Made by a program: the position numbers and the translations under genes
The notes under the pieces: model-generated
The model's input: only the letters and a program-made list of their open reading frames with translations
Told to the model about the DNA's origin: nothing
Databases searched by the model: none
Assembly (NCBI GenBank): GCA_037447655.1
Contig: JBBHKE010000271.1
Coordinates: forward strand, 186,001-250,000
Source: Zygnema cylindricum
Taxonomy: Eukaryota; Streptophyta; Zygnematophyceae; Zygnematales; Zygnemataceae
Length of the DNA stretch: 64,000 bases
Direction of reading: 5' to 3'
In this document: positions 30,801 to 42,999 of the stretch, one piece after another
How the letters are laid out: the number at the start of each line of letters is the position of its first letter
Position numbering within the stretch: the first letter of the stretch is position 1

Positions 30801-33759
30801 TTGAAAAAAAAAGTGCCGCCGTAAATGACCTTAAAGCTATATTTTGGTGGAAAAGTCCATTGGCGTTTTGTGTATTACTGAGTAGTGCATACATTTGAAC
30901 CAAAACGAACTGGATGGCAAAACTTTGATGTTTTATCAGTTCTATTTGACAGATTTTTCATTCGATCCGAACTGTTTTGGTTGGATTATTTTGCCTAATG
31001 ATTTTTGTGCAAATGGTTTTCTTTCCATATCGCAACTTTTTTCAATCTGAAATTGACAATTTCGAGGAGACATTAGTAAACCTTAGAACGTTTTCGAGTT
31101 TTACATGTAAATTAGGGTTTTTAGGGTTGTTTACCTCTAGATGTTTACTTAATAATTGCCAATGCCATAAGCTTTCATGCTGTTACAACCCTTTGTATGA
31201 TAAGTTTTTTCTTCTTAAATTGTGTTCCAAATGGTTTCCGAGTTTGTGGACATTCAAACTATGAAACTTGTCCTGTTCGATTCAATATGTATAATACTTT
31301 GGAACGGTTTTGGTTCAGTTTAACTCCGAAGAAGTACACCGCTGTTATTAGAGTCGATAACGCTATATCAGTGCCCCTAAATTTTACCCCTCGAACCTAA
31401 AATAGAATCAATGGCACTAATTGCCTTTTTTTAAACGTTTTTTCTTTAAGTGGTTCAGAGTCAACTGTGTCATTCCGAACTGAATTATAATTAGTTCAAC
31501 TAATATGAACCCCGAGCTTATAATTTCTTTACTCTAATATTGACAAACGGTGTAGCAAACAGAATCTCGCAGAGTGGAATATGGATAACATCAATACTAA
31601 GATTTCTACCATAACATCAATATGCGTAATACGGGTATCTTTCTTCACAATTTTCGTTAATCACGCATTCTTATCGTGTCGTAAAAGAATTTTTGTGTTT
31701 AAGCTTCTCTTCATCTGGGTACATTTTGTTCATGTTGTCAACATCATTACACTACCCCTTGCTATACATAGAAAGGAATTATTAGTATAAAATTTAGGGT
31801 GGGGAAATGGCCGATTTCAGTCCACTCCCTTAAATAATGATTAACACTTATTTGTGATTTTTGACAAAAAAAAGTCGTGACTGAAGTAGTGTCATCGACA
31901 CTAACAGCGATGGGCAGTGTAGTTTTCATGAATTTACCAAGGTTGGAAAGTCTTTTGCAGTTTAAACTTGAAATTTGAAATTTATAGTCTAAATTCAGGA
32001 TGTCAGTTTTGTAAACTCAGGTTTTGCCCGAAATGTCATTCTTAATGCATGCCACTAGAGTTTACTTTTGCAAAACCTTATGCCATGTTTGGCACAGTGA
32101 ATGAAGCGTGTAAATAATAAAATAAAGTAAAACGTCTTTACATATTGTATATATGTTATATTTTTATCCCGTTGTTCAAACCATAAAAAAAAGTTCATGA
32201 AAAAAGTTCATACTAATGAATAAAAGTTCATACTAATGAAAAAAAGTTCATACTAATGGAAAAAGTTCATACTAATGGAAAAAGTTCATACTAGTGAAAA
32301 AATGACTTTTCGTTTCTTTGAAGCTTAGAGTTGCGCTAGACGATCAACTAAACAGAAATGAAGTCCATAGCAATTGACTTTTGGAAAGTCGTTAACTTTT
32401 TTTTTGTATCTTGCAAGCTTTGTGCAAATACTGCTGTCGGCCAACTGTCGATTAATTCTTTTATTGCTCTCATTCGCATTTTTTGAAGAGATTACCCCAA
32501 TTTTTCAATTGTTTTTGAAAATTTTCAGTGCACACGATGGATTTGCCACGCAAGTTGTGCAGCCAACTTTGTACAACAGGTCATACTAATTGTAAACATG
32601 ATTGTATGTTTTGTTCTAAAGCATTTAAAATGATTGAATTTTATTCACTGATTTGATATAGGCGGCAAAACGATTATCATATTTAATGATATAAGCAAAA
32701 AATAGCTGCGCTGTTCGATAATAACGGGAAACATAATGTATTACTATGAATCTATATTGTTCTGATGCCCTAATATCCTAAATGGTTTTTTTTGGCTACG
32801 TCAAAACTGCAAATGTTCCTAAAAAAAAAAACTGTTTTGTATAGAGTACCTACTACATTGGATACTGACGTGTAGAGATAGGACAGCCGAAAAGGACAAA
32901 ATTTGGAGAGTATGACATGAACTGTACTTGTAATGTCTGGGTAACGTAAAAATGCTAATTGTTGTATTTTCTGGGTAGGTTCTGTGCATTCCCTGGACAA
33001 TTAATTCTGCTATCTTATCAAATTGCTATAGATGGTTAAAGAATTAACTTTTCTCGATGTGTCGTTGTATGAACACTGCGTGATTTACTAAGTGGTCAGA
33101 TGTTAAAATATGCAACTTTACCTCCCTCCCTCCCTCCATCCATCCATCCCTTCATCTCGTCTCTCTCTCCGTATGTCTGTGGCAACAGCGTCCCTCCTAC
33201 AAACGGAGCTTCGAGGGAACTTTGGGCTCCGGGAGGGCCTCCCATGGTTCCACCTGGCAGTCATGGAGCCATTCCTGGACGAACCTCGGTTTTGGAGGGA
33301 GGGGCAGTGGGTTCTATAGATATCTCCAGAGCAACGGGAAGGCCGAGAGTAGGAGAGAGTGTCATTTTGAATGGGATTGGAGGGGATAAAGATGGAGGAG
33401 GAGAGGGAGAGTGCCATGGGGCAAATGTGGGAGGGGGAGAGATTCAAGAGGCAGGATGGAAGAGATTGGGATTGGGTTTAGGATTGGGTTCAATGGGGGA
33501 ACGGGAGCAAGTGACGAGGGAGAGAGAGGTGACCATGGGTGCCTTTGGAGCTCTTATGGGTCATGCTGTGGCCTCTCAGTTAGGGTTTGGTTCTCAACTA
33601 CATGGAGACGCTCGAGATTTTATGGCGGCTTATGGATTATTGCCGATGGGGAGGAACGTCGATGGGAATATCGGGACCAATGTTTTTGCTTTGGGATCAA
33701 ATGGAGGAGAATATAGTGTGGAGGGGACGTATCATGGAGGAGTGCACGCAAAAGGATGA
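25593..33759 (+). CDS. TCP: Class I TCP transcription factor, 3 exons
   Basis: Nuclear DNA-binding regulator of cell proliferation genes. Exons are 25593-26249, 30144-30613 and 33189-33759 with phases 0 and 2, giving 1698 nt and 565 residues. The TCP domain starts with [20 protein letters not shown] and continues [22 protein letters not shown] at the end of exon 1, then [11 protein letters not shown] at the start of exon 2. The short basic region and the Cys in PASCAA are as in class I (PCF) proteins. The remainder is low-complexity: Gly/Arg/Glu-rich with a Gln run before the domain, and Gly- and Met-rich after it. Start chosen because an in-frame TGA lies 39 bases upstream of this first ATG. 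An intron inside the TCP domain is unusual. Intron 1 contains an assembly gap, so its true length is unknown. Splices were read by eye. Confidence 0.9.
26285..27020. repeat. Degenerate tandem repeats with CACGTG/CACATG in TCP intron 1
   Basis: Units of about 25-45 bases built on ttagggacacgtgaccacat and gtcac recur many times from 26285, decaying to the right. Nearly every unit carries cacgtg or cacatg. Confidence 0.75.
27037..27232 (+). repeat. GA-rich microsatellite in TCP intron 1
   Basis: About 195 bases of nearly pure gagaggga, ending in an unbroken (GA)n run. The long low-complexity frames over it are not genes. Confidence 0.95.
27779..27855 (+). repeat. (CT)n microsatellite at the edge of the assembly gap
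   Basis: A (CT)n run directly precedes the N block, preceded by ttgtctttg triplets. The repeat is the likely reason the assembly broke here. Confidence 0.95.
27856..28808. other. Assembly gap (N)
   Basis: 953 undetermined bases within TCP intron 1. The size may be an estimate. Confidence 1.
31334..31921. mobile_element. Small element with tacaccgc ends in TCP intron 2
   Basis: The left end tacaccgctgttattagagt and the inverse of the right end (gacactaacagcgatgggcagtgta) are similar inverted sequences about 590 bp apart. No coding potential is seen. TA flanks both ends. It may be one element or two nested ones. Confidence 0.45.
32190..32305 (+). repeat. 19-bp tandem repeats in TCP intron 2
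   Basis: Six copies of aaaaagttcatactaatg, almost identical. Confidence 0.9.
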
Positions 33760-33789
33760 GTAAGTTTTACTTTTTTTTTCCAGTGGTGG

Positions 33790-33820
<31 letters not shown>

Positions 33821-35574
33821 GCCGGAAAACTCTTAGAGTTTGTCTCCGTTCGGCTCCGTTTCGTTTTAGTTTCATCGCAATTCTTGGTCAAGTAACAAGG
33901 AAAGCTTGTCGAGAATTTCGACGAAAAGTTTTAGTAAACGTTTGTTGAAAGTTTGTCAAGAATTTCGACAAAAGTTTTATTAAACATTTGTGAAAAAAGT
34001 TTTTCAAAAAGTAGTTCACATGTAGTGCATGTGGTAGGGAGCTATTTTGGAAATAATTGATGACATTCTAGTGAACGTGGAAAAGTTAATTTTGTCAAAA
34101 GCAAAGCAAAAGTTGAAGTTAAAATGCTTTATTTTGGAAAAATGCAAAATTTCTGAAATGAATTGTTGGTATACTGAATGTCGTGAAACCTATTTGCCAA
34201 TTTTAGCCCGAATCAATACGTATGGAAAAAGGTCGACACATTTAAAAAATTTGATTCTAAAAGAGCAATTTTCAAAATGTACAAGGAGTGGTTCAAACTC
34301 GATTTCCTCACTAAATGTGTGCATAATTTAATTGAAATTTGAATATTTTACCCATTATTAACTCAATGGGATTATGGCCCATTTTTTTTGCCTCTTTTGG
34401 GTATGATTGTGTGGACTGGGATGTTAGGGTTTTTTCTTGTATACCAACGTTTGAGATCTTTTGTCGATATGTGTATGGGAAAATATAATACTTTGTTCAC
34501 AAGGGTGGCCGGAATTAACGTTTCTAATGAAAATGGAGAACGTAAATACTAACTCTTTCCTATATTTAGTTAATACATATTAAAACTTATGGATTGGTGA
34601 TGATGATGATTTATTTTGATTGGCGGAACGGAAACTAAATGGTCTAATTTGGATGTACTATTGTTGTGTATTGAGTGAAATCACAAATCACAAACAATAC
34701 ATGTGATTTTATATATCGACTATGGCAATATCAATTAGTCAACAACTCAACTTCTATCAACTTTGGTATCAAAATTGTGATAACAAATAATTAAGGACCA
34801 ATATACCTATCGAATGTTGTGGTACAACTAAATGTCGCATTAATGTAATTGCCGCATATTTTTTTGGTTCATTAGCCAATGAAGTGGTCTCATGGTAAAT
34901 CGGCACAAATCTATGTGTGTTTCTTTAAACACCGACTTTGTGAAACGTGTCGAACCATGAAAACGTTTTTTAAGTGAATTACTTGCCGATATCGTTATCA
35001 AAGTTAATGTTGTTTTTCCTCCATGTTCAATTGTTTGAAAACTGCCAAGATAAGGTAAGAATCATACCTTTCTATTGCAGCCTTATATTTAAGGGCAGCC
35101 TTAATCTGACATGTGTGCACGGAGAAAAGGATGGCGAGAAAAACATTAAAACTAATAAAGATACACGGTGCACTGTAAAACTTTTGTTCCTACCTACGGT
35201 GGTTAGTTAACACATCGATTTTTGCAAAGATTTACATCATTACATCATTTCGTGCGCATTATTTGCACGGATCTTGAGGGGTTCTAATCCAAATATACCG
35301 AACAACGTCAACATTTCTAGTTCGTAGATGTGGACAATAATGAACTTCTCCATTTTAACCTCGCTACCTATTGTTCCACATCGGCTCTTTGCTGTTGGTT
35401 TTGTCCTTGAAATGTCGGTGAATGAATCTTCCCCGAAATATCACAGTGTACAAATGACGTCACAATATGGCATGTGTACAAAAAAACGGTTTTAAAACGG
35501 TCCTTGTGGAACACTGTTAGTTACATATCAAAACATCTACCTTGATGAACTCAAAGCCGTTCAATAATTACTAT
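33760..35574. other. Spacer after TCP
   Basis: Holds the TCP 3' region with a long T-run at 33796-33820, a 45-base partial duplication around cgagaatttcgacgaaaag (33906-33990), and half of a MITE resembling the 22958 element (about 35090-35175). I find no gene. A frame at 34047-34331 has no recognisable motif. Confidence 0.4.
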
Positions 35575-36135
35575 TTGCGTAGTGCGTTTGGGTTTGCCTC
35601 ACCCTTTGCTTCCAAGGAGCATGTCTTATGTTTGCAGCCAACTTATTGACTCGAATGGATTCATTTACTTCATTGCTCACATGGATTGGATCGCAGCGCA
35701 TGATTTGGTACGAGATGAAATAGTTGAGGCTGGCGCCGAAGTTGGGTACACTTTCAAACGAGAGATTTCTCAATAACTCCCTCCTCATCCCTAAACGAGA
35801 GGTCTTCATAGCCCTTGGGTTAACTTGGTTTTCCTCCACAGTGCTAAGAGGACCCTCGATGATGTGGTCCTAACGAATCTACTTGTGACACATGTTCTTC
35901 TCGTGTGGCTTCGCATACAAGAGTGGTGACTCATAATGCTGCGACTTCCATGGAAAGTGAATACGCTCGCCAAGACTTGGCGCATCACTTTGTCCCATTT
36001 GTAGCAGAGACTTTAGGCACTTTGAGCAAGTCCTTTGACCATTTCTTACGCAATCGTGGGCAAACATTTGAATTGGGAGGACTGGGGGGTCCTTTACCGA
36101 GCCTTCTCGTTGCTTTCTACTATCAACGTGCATGA
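35575..36135 (+). pseudogene. Decayed C-terminal piece of a retroelement reverse transcriptase protein
   Basis: Frame 35582-35776 reads RLGLPHPLL, then C-x-Q-L-ID, AAHDLVRDEIVEAGAEVG, resembling the Cys/His-containing tail after RT domains (usually CxC...HG...HDxVRD). A frame shifted downstream reads EYARQDLAHHFVPFVAETLG, a block that ends such proteins (FVPFxxETxG). Stops and frame changes separate the two. The upstream RT is not present. The family assignment rests on recalled patterns only. Confidence 0.45.
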
Positions 36136-36365
36136 GTTGCCCTTTAGCAAACACAAACCGTGGTTATCCTCCGTCAGAGCATTCTGTATGTGACAGGTGG
36201 CGCCTTGCAAATTCTTCACCAAGAGACCAGGTCCACATTTACGACCATCGGGGTTGTGGACCTTTGTTTTTTAGGGTTGTGGGTATCTACTGGAGGTTTA
36301 TTCTCTTTGTGGGTAGTCGCCATTGGTAGTTTTCTTTAGTTTTGGTGGTTTTTATTTTTATTTAA

Positions 36366-36952
36366 CGTTGATTCATCGATAGTGTGGCTCGATTTCGTCG
36401 CGCGTGACGACGCGCATTTTTTTCATTTAATTTCAATTGATATTTTTACGCCGGTTCGTTTTATTATAGTGTACAAAGTTTATTTCGTTTCGTGCGTTTT
36501 AATATTTCCGTACAATACTTACAGTACCTCTGTTTAAAGAGGTTTCGTTTCAGCTTGCGTCTAGTTCAATGTAACGCTTAGACGACTAAATTTCAATTTT
36601 GGGGCTAAGTTAATGTCCAACGTGCTTTCATCGTGGAGCTCACGTAACGACAAAAAGTGACTGTCTGCAACACTTTTATTTACATGTGGTTGCCGCAGTT
36701 TTGTTACCGTGAACGTTCGCCGGCCGTGTGAATCGCTATTTTTTTTATGACGGTCGACGTTCGCAAGCGCGGCAAAAGTTTAAGCCGTGGAAACAATATT
36801 TTGAAAGTCAAAGCTGTCCAACCGATTGACCGTCAAATTTAGACTCAACGGTACTTTACTTGTACAAATGTGTACTTCGAACATACCATTTTTGACAAAA
36901 TGACGTAAGTGACTGTGCGCAACCAAAACAGTCACTGCCATGATCAATTCCC
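36366..36952 (+). mobile_element. Deleted right-end copy of the long-TIR DNA transposon
   Basis: 36366-36605 matches 42750-42990 and 36610-36952 matches 43680-44017, including the terminus tcatgatcaattccc-like tgatcaattccc. In the larger copy about 690 bases separate these two blocks. Here they are adjacent, so this is a deletion derivative with only a right end. Confidence 0.8.
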
Positions 36953-37129
36953 TAATTTTTTTAACTGATATTATGTGTTGTCGCACGGTGTGAGATTTCG
37001 ATATATCGCCGAGGAAACAAAGAATAATCGCCGAGATATCGACTGGGAGGGGCTTTTTAATTTTTTTCAACATCCATTTCGTCCAGCAGAACGGAATTAA
37101 AGTACGCAAAGCACAAACAAGGATGGAGT

Positions 37130-37391
37130 AATCGCGAATATTATCGGCCCTATAATTATCGGTAGTTTATCGTGACATAACGGTAATGTATTGCGATCAT
37201 TTGATTACCAATATGTCGAAACAATACATCGATTATCAGTTGGTCAAAAAGTTGTACAAATCAAATATCGGTAACGTTAATGTATTGCGATCATTTGATT
37301 ACCAATATGTCGAAACAATACATCGATTATCAGTTGGTCAAAAAGTTGTACATATCAAATATCGGTAAGAGGACACCGATACACAACACTA
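37130..37391. mobile_element. hAT-like fragment with a 94-bp tandem duplication
   Basis: Ends in ccgatacacaacacta as in the complete hAT-like copies. A block starting taatgtattgcgatcatttg occurs at 37184 and again at 37278, nearly identical, a 94-bp direct duplication. Confidence 0.7.
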
Positions 37392-37416
37392 CACTCAGAG
37401 GTCACAAAAAAATTCC

Positions 37417-37886
37417 TACTTTTGAGTATCGGTAAGAAATTTATCGCGATAACACTGATACCGATAGTTATTGGTTATCGAACAGTCAGGGGTCTCGATA
37501 TATCCCTCCGAGACCAACAAATTCCTTATCGGCGATAAGTGGAAAAAATATAGCACGTTACATAATAGTACTTTATAATATATTGTATGATATTTTTCAT
37601 TGTATATAGCGTGGCATGCCACGTGTAACAATCTATTCCATACGTTGTGTAACATAATAACGGCGGTTTAGTATAACGAAATAACCCATACAGTTGTACA
37701 ATATGAACCATACAACTGTCGCCGATAGTTATCAGTTTGGTGTTGTCGCGATAAAAAACCAATAGTATTGGTTTTTTATCGGCGATAACACCAATGTCGA
37801 TATATGGTGCCAATATATCGATTATCGGCAAGTCAAAAAAAAGGTACATATCGATTATCGGTAAAACCCGCCGATACACAACACTA
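37417..37886. mobile_element. hAT-like TATCGATA-rich element, eroded left end
   Basis: It begins with tgagtatcggtaagaaattt and ends ccgatacacaacacta. Internal blocks (gagaccaacaaattcc, gtggcatgccacgt) match the 24070-24941 copy. The 8-bp duplication is no longer recognisable. Confidence 0.7.
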
Positions 37887-39500
37887 GAAATTTCAAACAC
37901 CTGAATCATACATTTTTTTTTTCAAAATCTCAAACACCCGAAATCCGGTCGGGTTATTCCACGCTCCTACATTGTTACTTGGTACCCGATACGCAGTTAG
38001 GGATTTTGGTACCCGATTGTGACCTTTGGCTACAGTATAATTTATATCAACCAAGTAAGTTACTTATAGCTGGCCAAAATATTTTTTTTGCGTCAAACGT
38101 TCACAAGTACACACGCGTTTTCTTTGGTCATTGTGACGCGTGATCATCAATTGTTGCACATGCCAGCATAATTTTAAGAGAACAAAAGAGTAATTCGAAA
38201 ATTCCGTCCGTTTAAAAAAAATAGTACAAATATAGAAGATAGAGAAAGCTACACGTGCCGCAACGATTTCGTTTCAAAATATTTTTGATGTGCGACAGAA
38301 ACTGGGGACTTAAAATTTTATGTATCTTTAAACCGTTTGGGGATTTGTCACATTTGCAAAATATTTTTACATGTGTCAAAGAATTAAAATCATATAAAGT
38401 GGTTCTTACCTGTATAATTACGTACACTTGTGCAAAAACTTTACTTAGGGTGGCGTCCAATCAGACAATAAGTGGGGTACTTTACAAAATTCCACGCCTA
38501 TCCGTACTAAGCTGCACCGTTTCTTTTGTTTTTATACGCGAAGAATATTACAAGTAATCTCGCCAATTCTCTCTAAAGGTATGGGAGGTAACAATGACCA
38601 TGGGAGGTAACAATGACCGTCGGATATTCTTTCGCAAGGCATTCGCTTCAATTTTTTAGGTAGGTGACAACCCACCTCCCTTTAAGGCGCGTTGTCAGGT
38701 ACAGTTAAAAAAGAGTCGGGACACGGTGGACGAAAAACCTACCTGTCACGAGGACAACCGATGAAATTCTCAAAAAATTGCACGAGGACAACCGATGAAA
38801 TTCTCAAAAAATTGCACATGATATGTGCGTTCTGAAATCCAACCGAAAATACAAAACTAATGTCGTAACTACACCGCTCATCGTTATTAGTGTAAATACT
38901 AAATGGTGCGACTTTAAACTTAAAATATATATATATACCCGATCGTAACCCATGTGGTGCCACTCAATTTTGAACTTGTGGTTTATATGCTTTACGCGAT
39001 GGAACATCGTCTAAAGCATAACAACTCGTAGAGTTGGCCATACGATTACAAAATTTCCAGATGGAACCCCACCCGTTGGTCGTATGTTAGTAATATCTTT
39101 ATATTGATCGTTTCTGTTGAACATAGCAGGTTCACCCCGACGGTATCGCTTCCACCAAAATCAGTCGCTGATAGTATGTGCCTACCATTTAGTACAATAA
39201 GAGTAAAAAAGCAGTGATTTAAACCCGTTATAGTGTTGCAACTTTTGAACTTAATAATATTTGATACACTTTATTTTTGCGTCAGATATTCGAAGCACAA
39301 AGTGTATCAAGGAAAGTGATACTAAGTAAACAAAAAACGTCAGCAAAATTGATCACGTTACTTTTTTTATTTTATTTTCGCCCAATGTTGGAAAGAATCG
39401 CGATCCGTGAATGCCACTGACTATGAAGTAGAGTGGACGTTTTGGCCGATATGCATAATGTGCATCATGTATATTTAATATCGTGTATAGTGGAAACGGC
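37887..39500. other. Spacer without recognised genes
   Basis: Two local tandem duplications are seen: catgggaggtaacaatgac at about 38580-38617 and cacgaggacaaccgatgaaa (34-bp unit) at 38747-38815. Short frames on both strands lack domains. Confidence 0.4.
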
Positions 39501-39514
39501 TTTAAGCGATGGTG

Positions 39515-39552
39515 CTGTACAGTACAGTACAGTACAGTACTTACCTGTACTC
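39515..39552. promoter_or_regulatory. GTAC/TACAG repeat tract
   Basis: gtacagtacagtacagtaca continues to gtacttacctgtact, giving about six GTAC cores. No gene is recognised downstream; a 95-residue frame (39433-39720) spans it without known domains. Confidence 0.4.
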
Positions 39553-39814
39553 AGAAAGCCGAAGTATGCGAACTTAATACGAGTTACGACAATACGCGAC
39601 GCTGTACGCGACAATAGAAAGTTAAAATTAAAAAACGACTGTGCGGCAATTAGGGTTTGCACAAAGGAGCAAACGACAATATTGCGCCAGCCGTCGATTG
39701 GGCCGTGTCCTGTCCAGTGAAAGCATTATTATAATAATCAGTTAATTGTGTTTTGTCAATACGTGACGAGAACCGACTGTACACGTGAATCACTATTTGT
39801 GTACAAAACTTAAA

Positions 39815-40019
39815 GCTACACCTTGAATCGTTATTAGCGTATAGAAATTATTAGTGAAAAGAAAAAATTAGCATCATTCATTCTAATTTAGTGACAGGAG
39901 ACGTGGCAGATTATGGTCCACGTCCTTAAATAGTGTAATTTATTATATTTAAGGTATCAATGTCAAAATTTTGGGGTGTCGATATAGCGTACATAAGGCT
40001 AATATCGATTCACGGTGTA
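39815..40019. mobile_element. MITE with ctacacc ends
   Basis: ctacaccttgaatcgttatt and the inverse-like end gattcacggtgta enclose about 205 bp. It contains the block ccacgtccttaaat, also seen in the 13565 element. Confidence 0.55.
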
Positions 40020-40088
40020 ATTTCCGTTGAAGGGTCTAAACTCTAAAATAAACAAAGGGAATTGATCATGACAGTTGCGTGGTGCACA

Positions 40089-41177
40089 CTTGAAAAAGGA
40101 GAAAACGGTATGGTATGAAAACGGTACTTTTTTTTGTCAGCCGTGAACTGGCACGTGACGCTAGCCTACGTCAACTAGCGTGTCGTGATACGAGCCACTT
40201 GCGCGCTCGAAAAAGGAAGCGCTTTGCGGACATGATATGTACGAATCCTTCCAAACCAAAATGTACTGCCACGCGGCAAGCGTTTGTACAGACCGAAAAT
40301 AACCGCGAAGGAACTTTGGACATGCCCTTTTTTTATTTTTTTCATCGGTGTTTTTTTTTTTTTTTTTCTTGGGTTTTTTTTTTTTTTTTTTTACATTACG
40401 TGTTCTTTTATGCGATTGGCCCCCTAGTTTGTTCAGAAGTTTGCGACGGAATGAAGTCCTGTACGGTTCACGTCCGTGCGCTTCGTTTTCGAGATTCTTT
40501 AAAAACAAAAAAGTGCATTCCGAACATGATGTCCGATGGCTGACGGCAGATGCCGTTTGCTTTGCGCAGCTGTCGAGTTTTGACGCATAGAACTGCATCG
40601 TTTGTCCGCCGCTACGCTCCAAAACGGTCGAAACCAACCGCCCCAACCGTCACCGCCGCGTTTTTTGTCATTTTATAAAATTTGGCGTACAGATCCCAAA
40701 ATTTATGACATCGTTTTCCCATTTTTCCAAGTGTGAACCACGCATGTTATATGCGTCAAAACTCGACAGCTGCGTAAAGCAAACGGCAACTGCCGTCAGC
40801 CATCACACATCATGTTCGGAATGCACTTTTGTTTTTGAATAATTTGAAAACGAAGTACGGCGTAACTGTACAAGAATTCATTTCGCTGCAAACTTATGAA
40901 CAAACAGGGGACCAATCACATAAGAGAACATAATGTAAAAACACCGATGGAAAAAAAAAAAGGGCATGTCCAAAGTTCCTTCGCGGTTATTTACGGTCTG
41001 TACAAACGCTTGCGTGGCAGTACATTTTGTTTGAAGGATTCGTACTATATCATGTCCGCAAAGCGTTTTTCGTACGAGCAAGTGGTTTCGTATCACAACA
41101 CGCTAGTTGACGTGGCTAGGTACGCGCGAGTTCACGGCGAACAAAAAGTACCGTTTTCATACATACCGTTTTCAAGG
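40089..41177. mobile_element. Foldback element with roughly 500-bp arms
   Basis: The left arm (40089-40600) and right arm (40735-41177) are inverted copies. Both contain gaaaacggtac, gacgctag/ctagcgtgt, gcggacatgatat, gtactgccacgc, gcgaaggaactttggacatg, a T-run and gtgcattccgaacatgatg. The loop is about 130 bases. The strong frames on both strands are consequences of the palindrome. It is nested in the left TIR of the 40057-44017 element. Confidence 0.75.
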
Positions 41178-41182
41178 TGAAC

Positions 41183-41426
41183 CATAGTTCAAAAGTAGGA
41201 GTTCATAGCCTATTGTACGCAAACGTACAATATGACCTTAAGACCTATATTGTATTATCGCAAAATGAAAAAGTAACAGGGTTTGAGTTGCACATCGTCG
41301 ATAGAGAATTAAACGTCATCGGACGGTCGCTGATCAAAGTAGCGATCTAAGAAGATCACATGAAAATCCCATAACACAACCTGCGCCTACCAAAGGCCTA
41401 CCCTAAAACGCCTACTTTTGAACTAT
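41183..41426. mobile_element. hAT-type MITE with CATAGTTCAAAAG ends, 244 bp
   Basis: Ends are CATAGTTCAAAAGTAGG and CCTACTTTTGAACTATG (perfect inverts at the tip). The flanks aggtgaac and gtgggaac are only partly alike, so the 8-bp duplication has decayed. It lies at the right border of the foldback element. Confidence 0.7.
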
Positions 41427-41711
41427 GGTGGGAACCACGCAACTGTTTTGGTTGCGGACAGTCACTTACGTCATTTTGTCAAAAAATGTAAGTTTGAAGT
41501 AAACATTGGTACAAATAAAGCACCGTTGAGTACAAATTTGACGGTCAATCGGTTGGACAACTTTGACTTTCAAAATATTGTGTCAACCGCTTAAAATTTT
41601 GCCGCGCTTGCGAACGTCGACCGTCATAATAAAATTACCAATTCACACCGCCGGCGAACGTTTACGGTAACAAAACTGCGGCAACCACATGTAAATCAAA
41701 GTGTTGCAGAC

Positions 41712-42168
41712 CATAGTTCAAAAGTAGGCGTTTCTATTGTAGGTATGTTGCCTGCGCCTTCATCGTAAGTTGTGTTGTGGGCTTTTCATGTGATCATCTT
41801 AAGTCGCTACTTTGATCAGCGACCGTCCGATCGTCCAAATCTGACGATGGTCTTATCGTAAGTTGTGTTATAGGCTTTTCATGTGATCTTCTTAGATCTC
41901 TACTTCGATTAGCGACCATCCGATCGTTCGAATCTGACGGTTTTAATAAAAAGTCGCTCAAAACTCATAGAAAAAAAATAAATTGTCCGTTTTTATTTTC
42001 AAATTTAGACATGACGTTTAATTCTCTATCGATCCATGTGCAACTCAACCGTGTTACTATTTTATTTCATTTTGCGGCCAATACAATATGGGTCTTAAAG
42101 GTATATTGTATTTTTTGCGTGCAATAGGCATATTGTATGGGTGTACTTTCACCTACTTTTGAACTATG
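41712..42168. mobile_element. hAT-type MITE with CATAGTTCAAAAG ends, 457 bp, 8-bp TSD
   Basis: Same ends as the 41183 element. The direct repeat ttgcagac flanks it (41704-41711 and 42169-42176), and the uninterrupted target is seen inverted in the right TIR of the host element. Inside, gatcagcgaccgtccgatcg is repeated in diverged form. Confidence 0.85.
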
Positions 42169-42999
42169 TTGCAGACAGTCACTTTTTGTCGTTACGTGAG
42201 CCCCACGGTGAGAGCACTTTTAGCCGCAATATTTCCTCGAAATCGACCAACGTGCGATTCGTACAAATGAATATTGCTCGCACCAAACCGAACCGAAACA
42301 AAAGTACAGTACTGAATCTTGCAATTTTCGCGCTACGTACAAATGGTGAGAGCGGTGAGAGGAGGCAGTGCACGCGTCCACGTCGCCCCCCTTTCATTCC
42401 GTTTTACGACGCGCCGCACCGCGCGGACGTCGTGTGTATAAATATGTTCGGGGTTTTTTTCTCATTTGTGTTTTATTTATTTAAAAAAAAACACAACCAC
42501 CCAAAAACCCTAAAGTAAAATGTAAGGTAACCGGGCGGTATCTTGCAAATGGGGAGTGTAACGCCTTTTTTGGGTGTAAAATACGATTCTCACCGCTCTC
42601 ACCAACCGGGCCAACTCGTAAGAAACCTTGTCTGTACCCAACGAAACAAAACATAACTGACGCGAACCGAACTAAACATTTGACGGTGCGATTTCGGCCG
42701 ATGCCGATCCGCCCAATATCCTAACATTTCGGTGTCAATGTAAGAATGTTGATTCGTAGATAGTGTGGCTCGATTTCGTCGTGGGTGACGACGCGCATTT
42801 TATTCATTTAGTTTCGATTGATATTTTTACGCCGGTTCGTTTTATTATAGTTTACAAAGTGTTTTTCGTTTCGTGCGTTTTAATATTTCCGTACAGGACT
42901 TATAGTACTTCAGTTTAAGGAAGTTTCGTTTCACTTTGCGTCTAAGTTCAATGTAACGCTTAGACGATTAAATTTCAATTTTGCGGCTAAGGGCGAGGT

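Noticed and set aside
34047-34331. 94-residue plus-strand frame
   Set aside because: No homology recognised, AT-rich surroundings and no splice or promoter context; considered chance.
37186-37368. 60-residue frame with an internal repeat
   Set aside because: It is produced by the 94-bp tandem duplication in a transposon fragment.
40115-40646. 142- and 161-residue frames on opposite strands
   Set aside because: They arise from the foldback arm with its T-runs and have no domain or codon signal.
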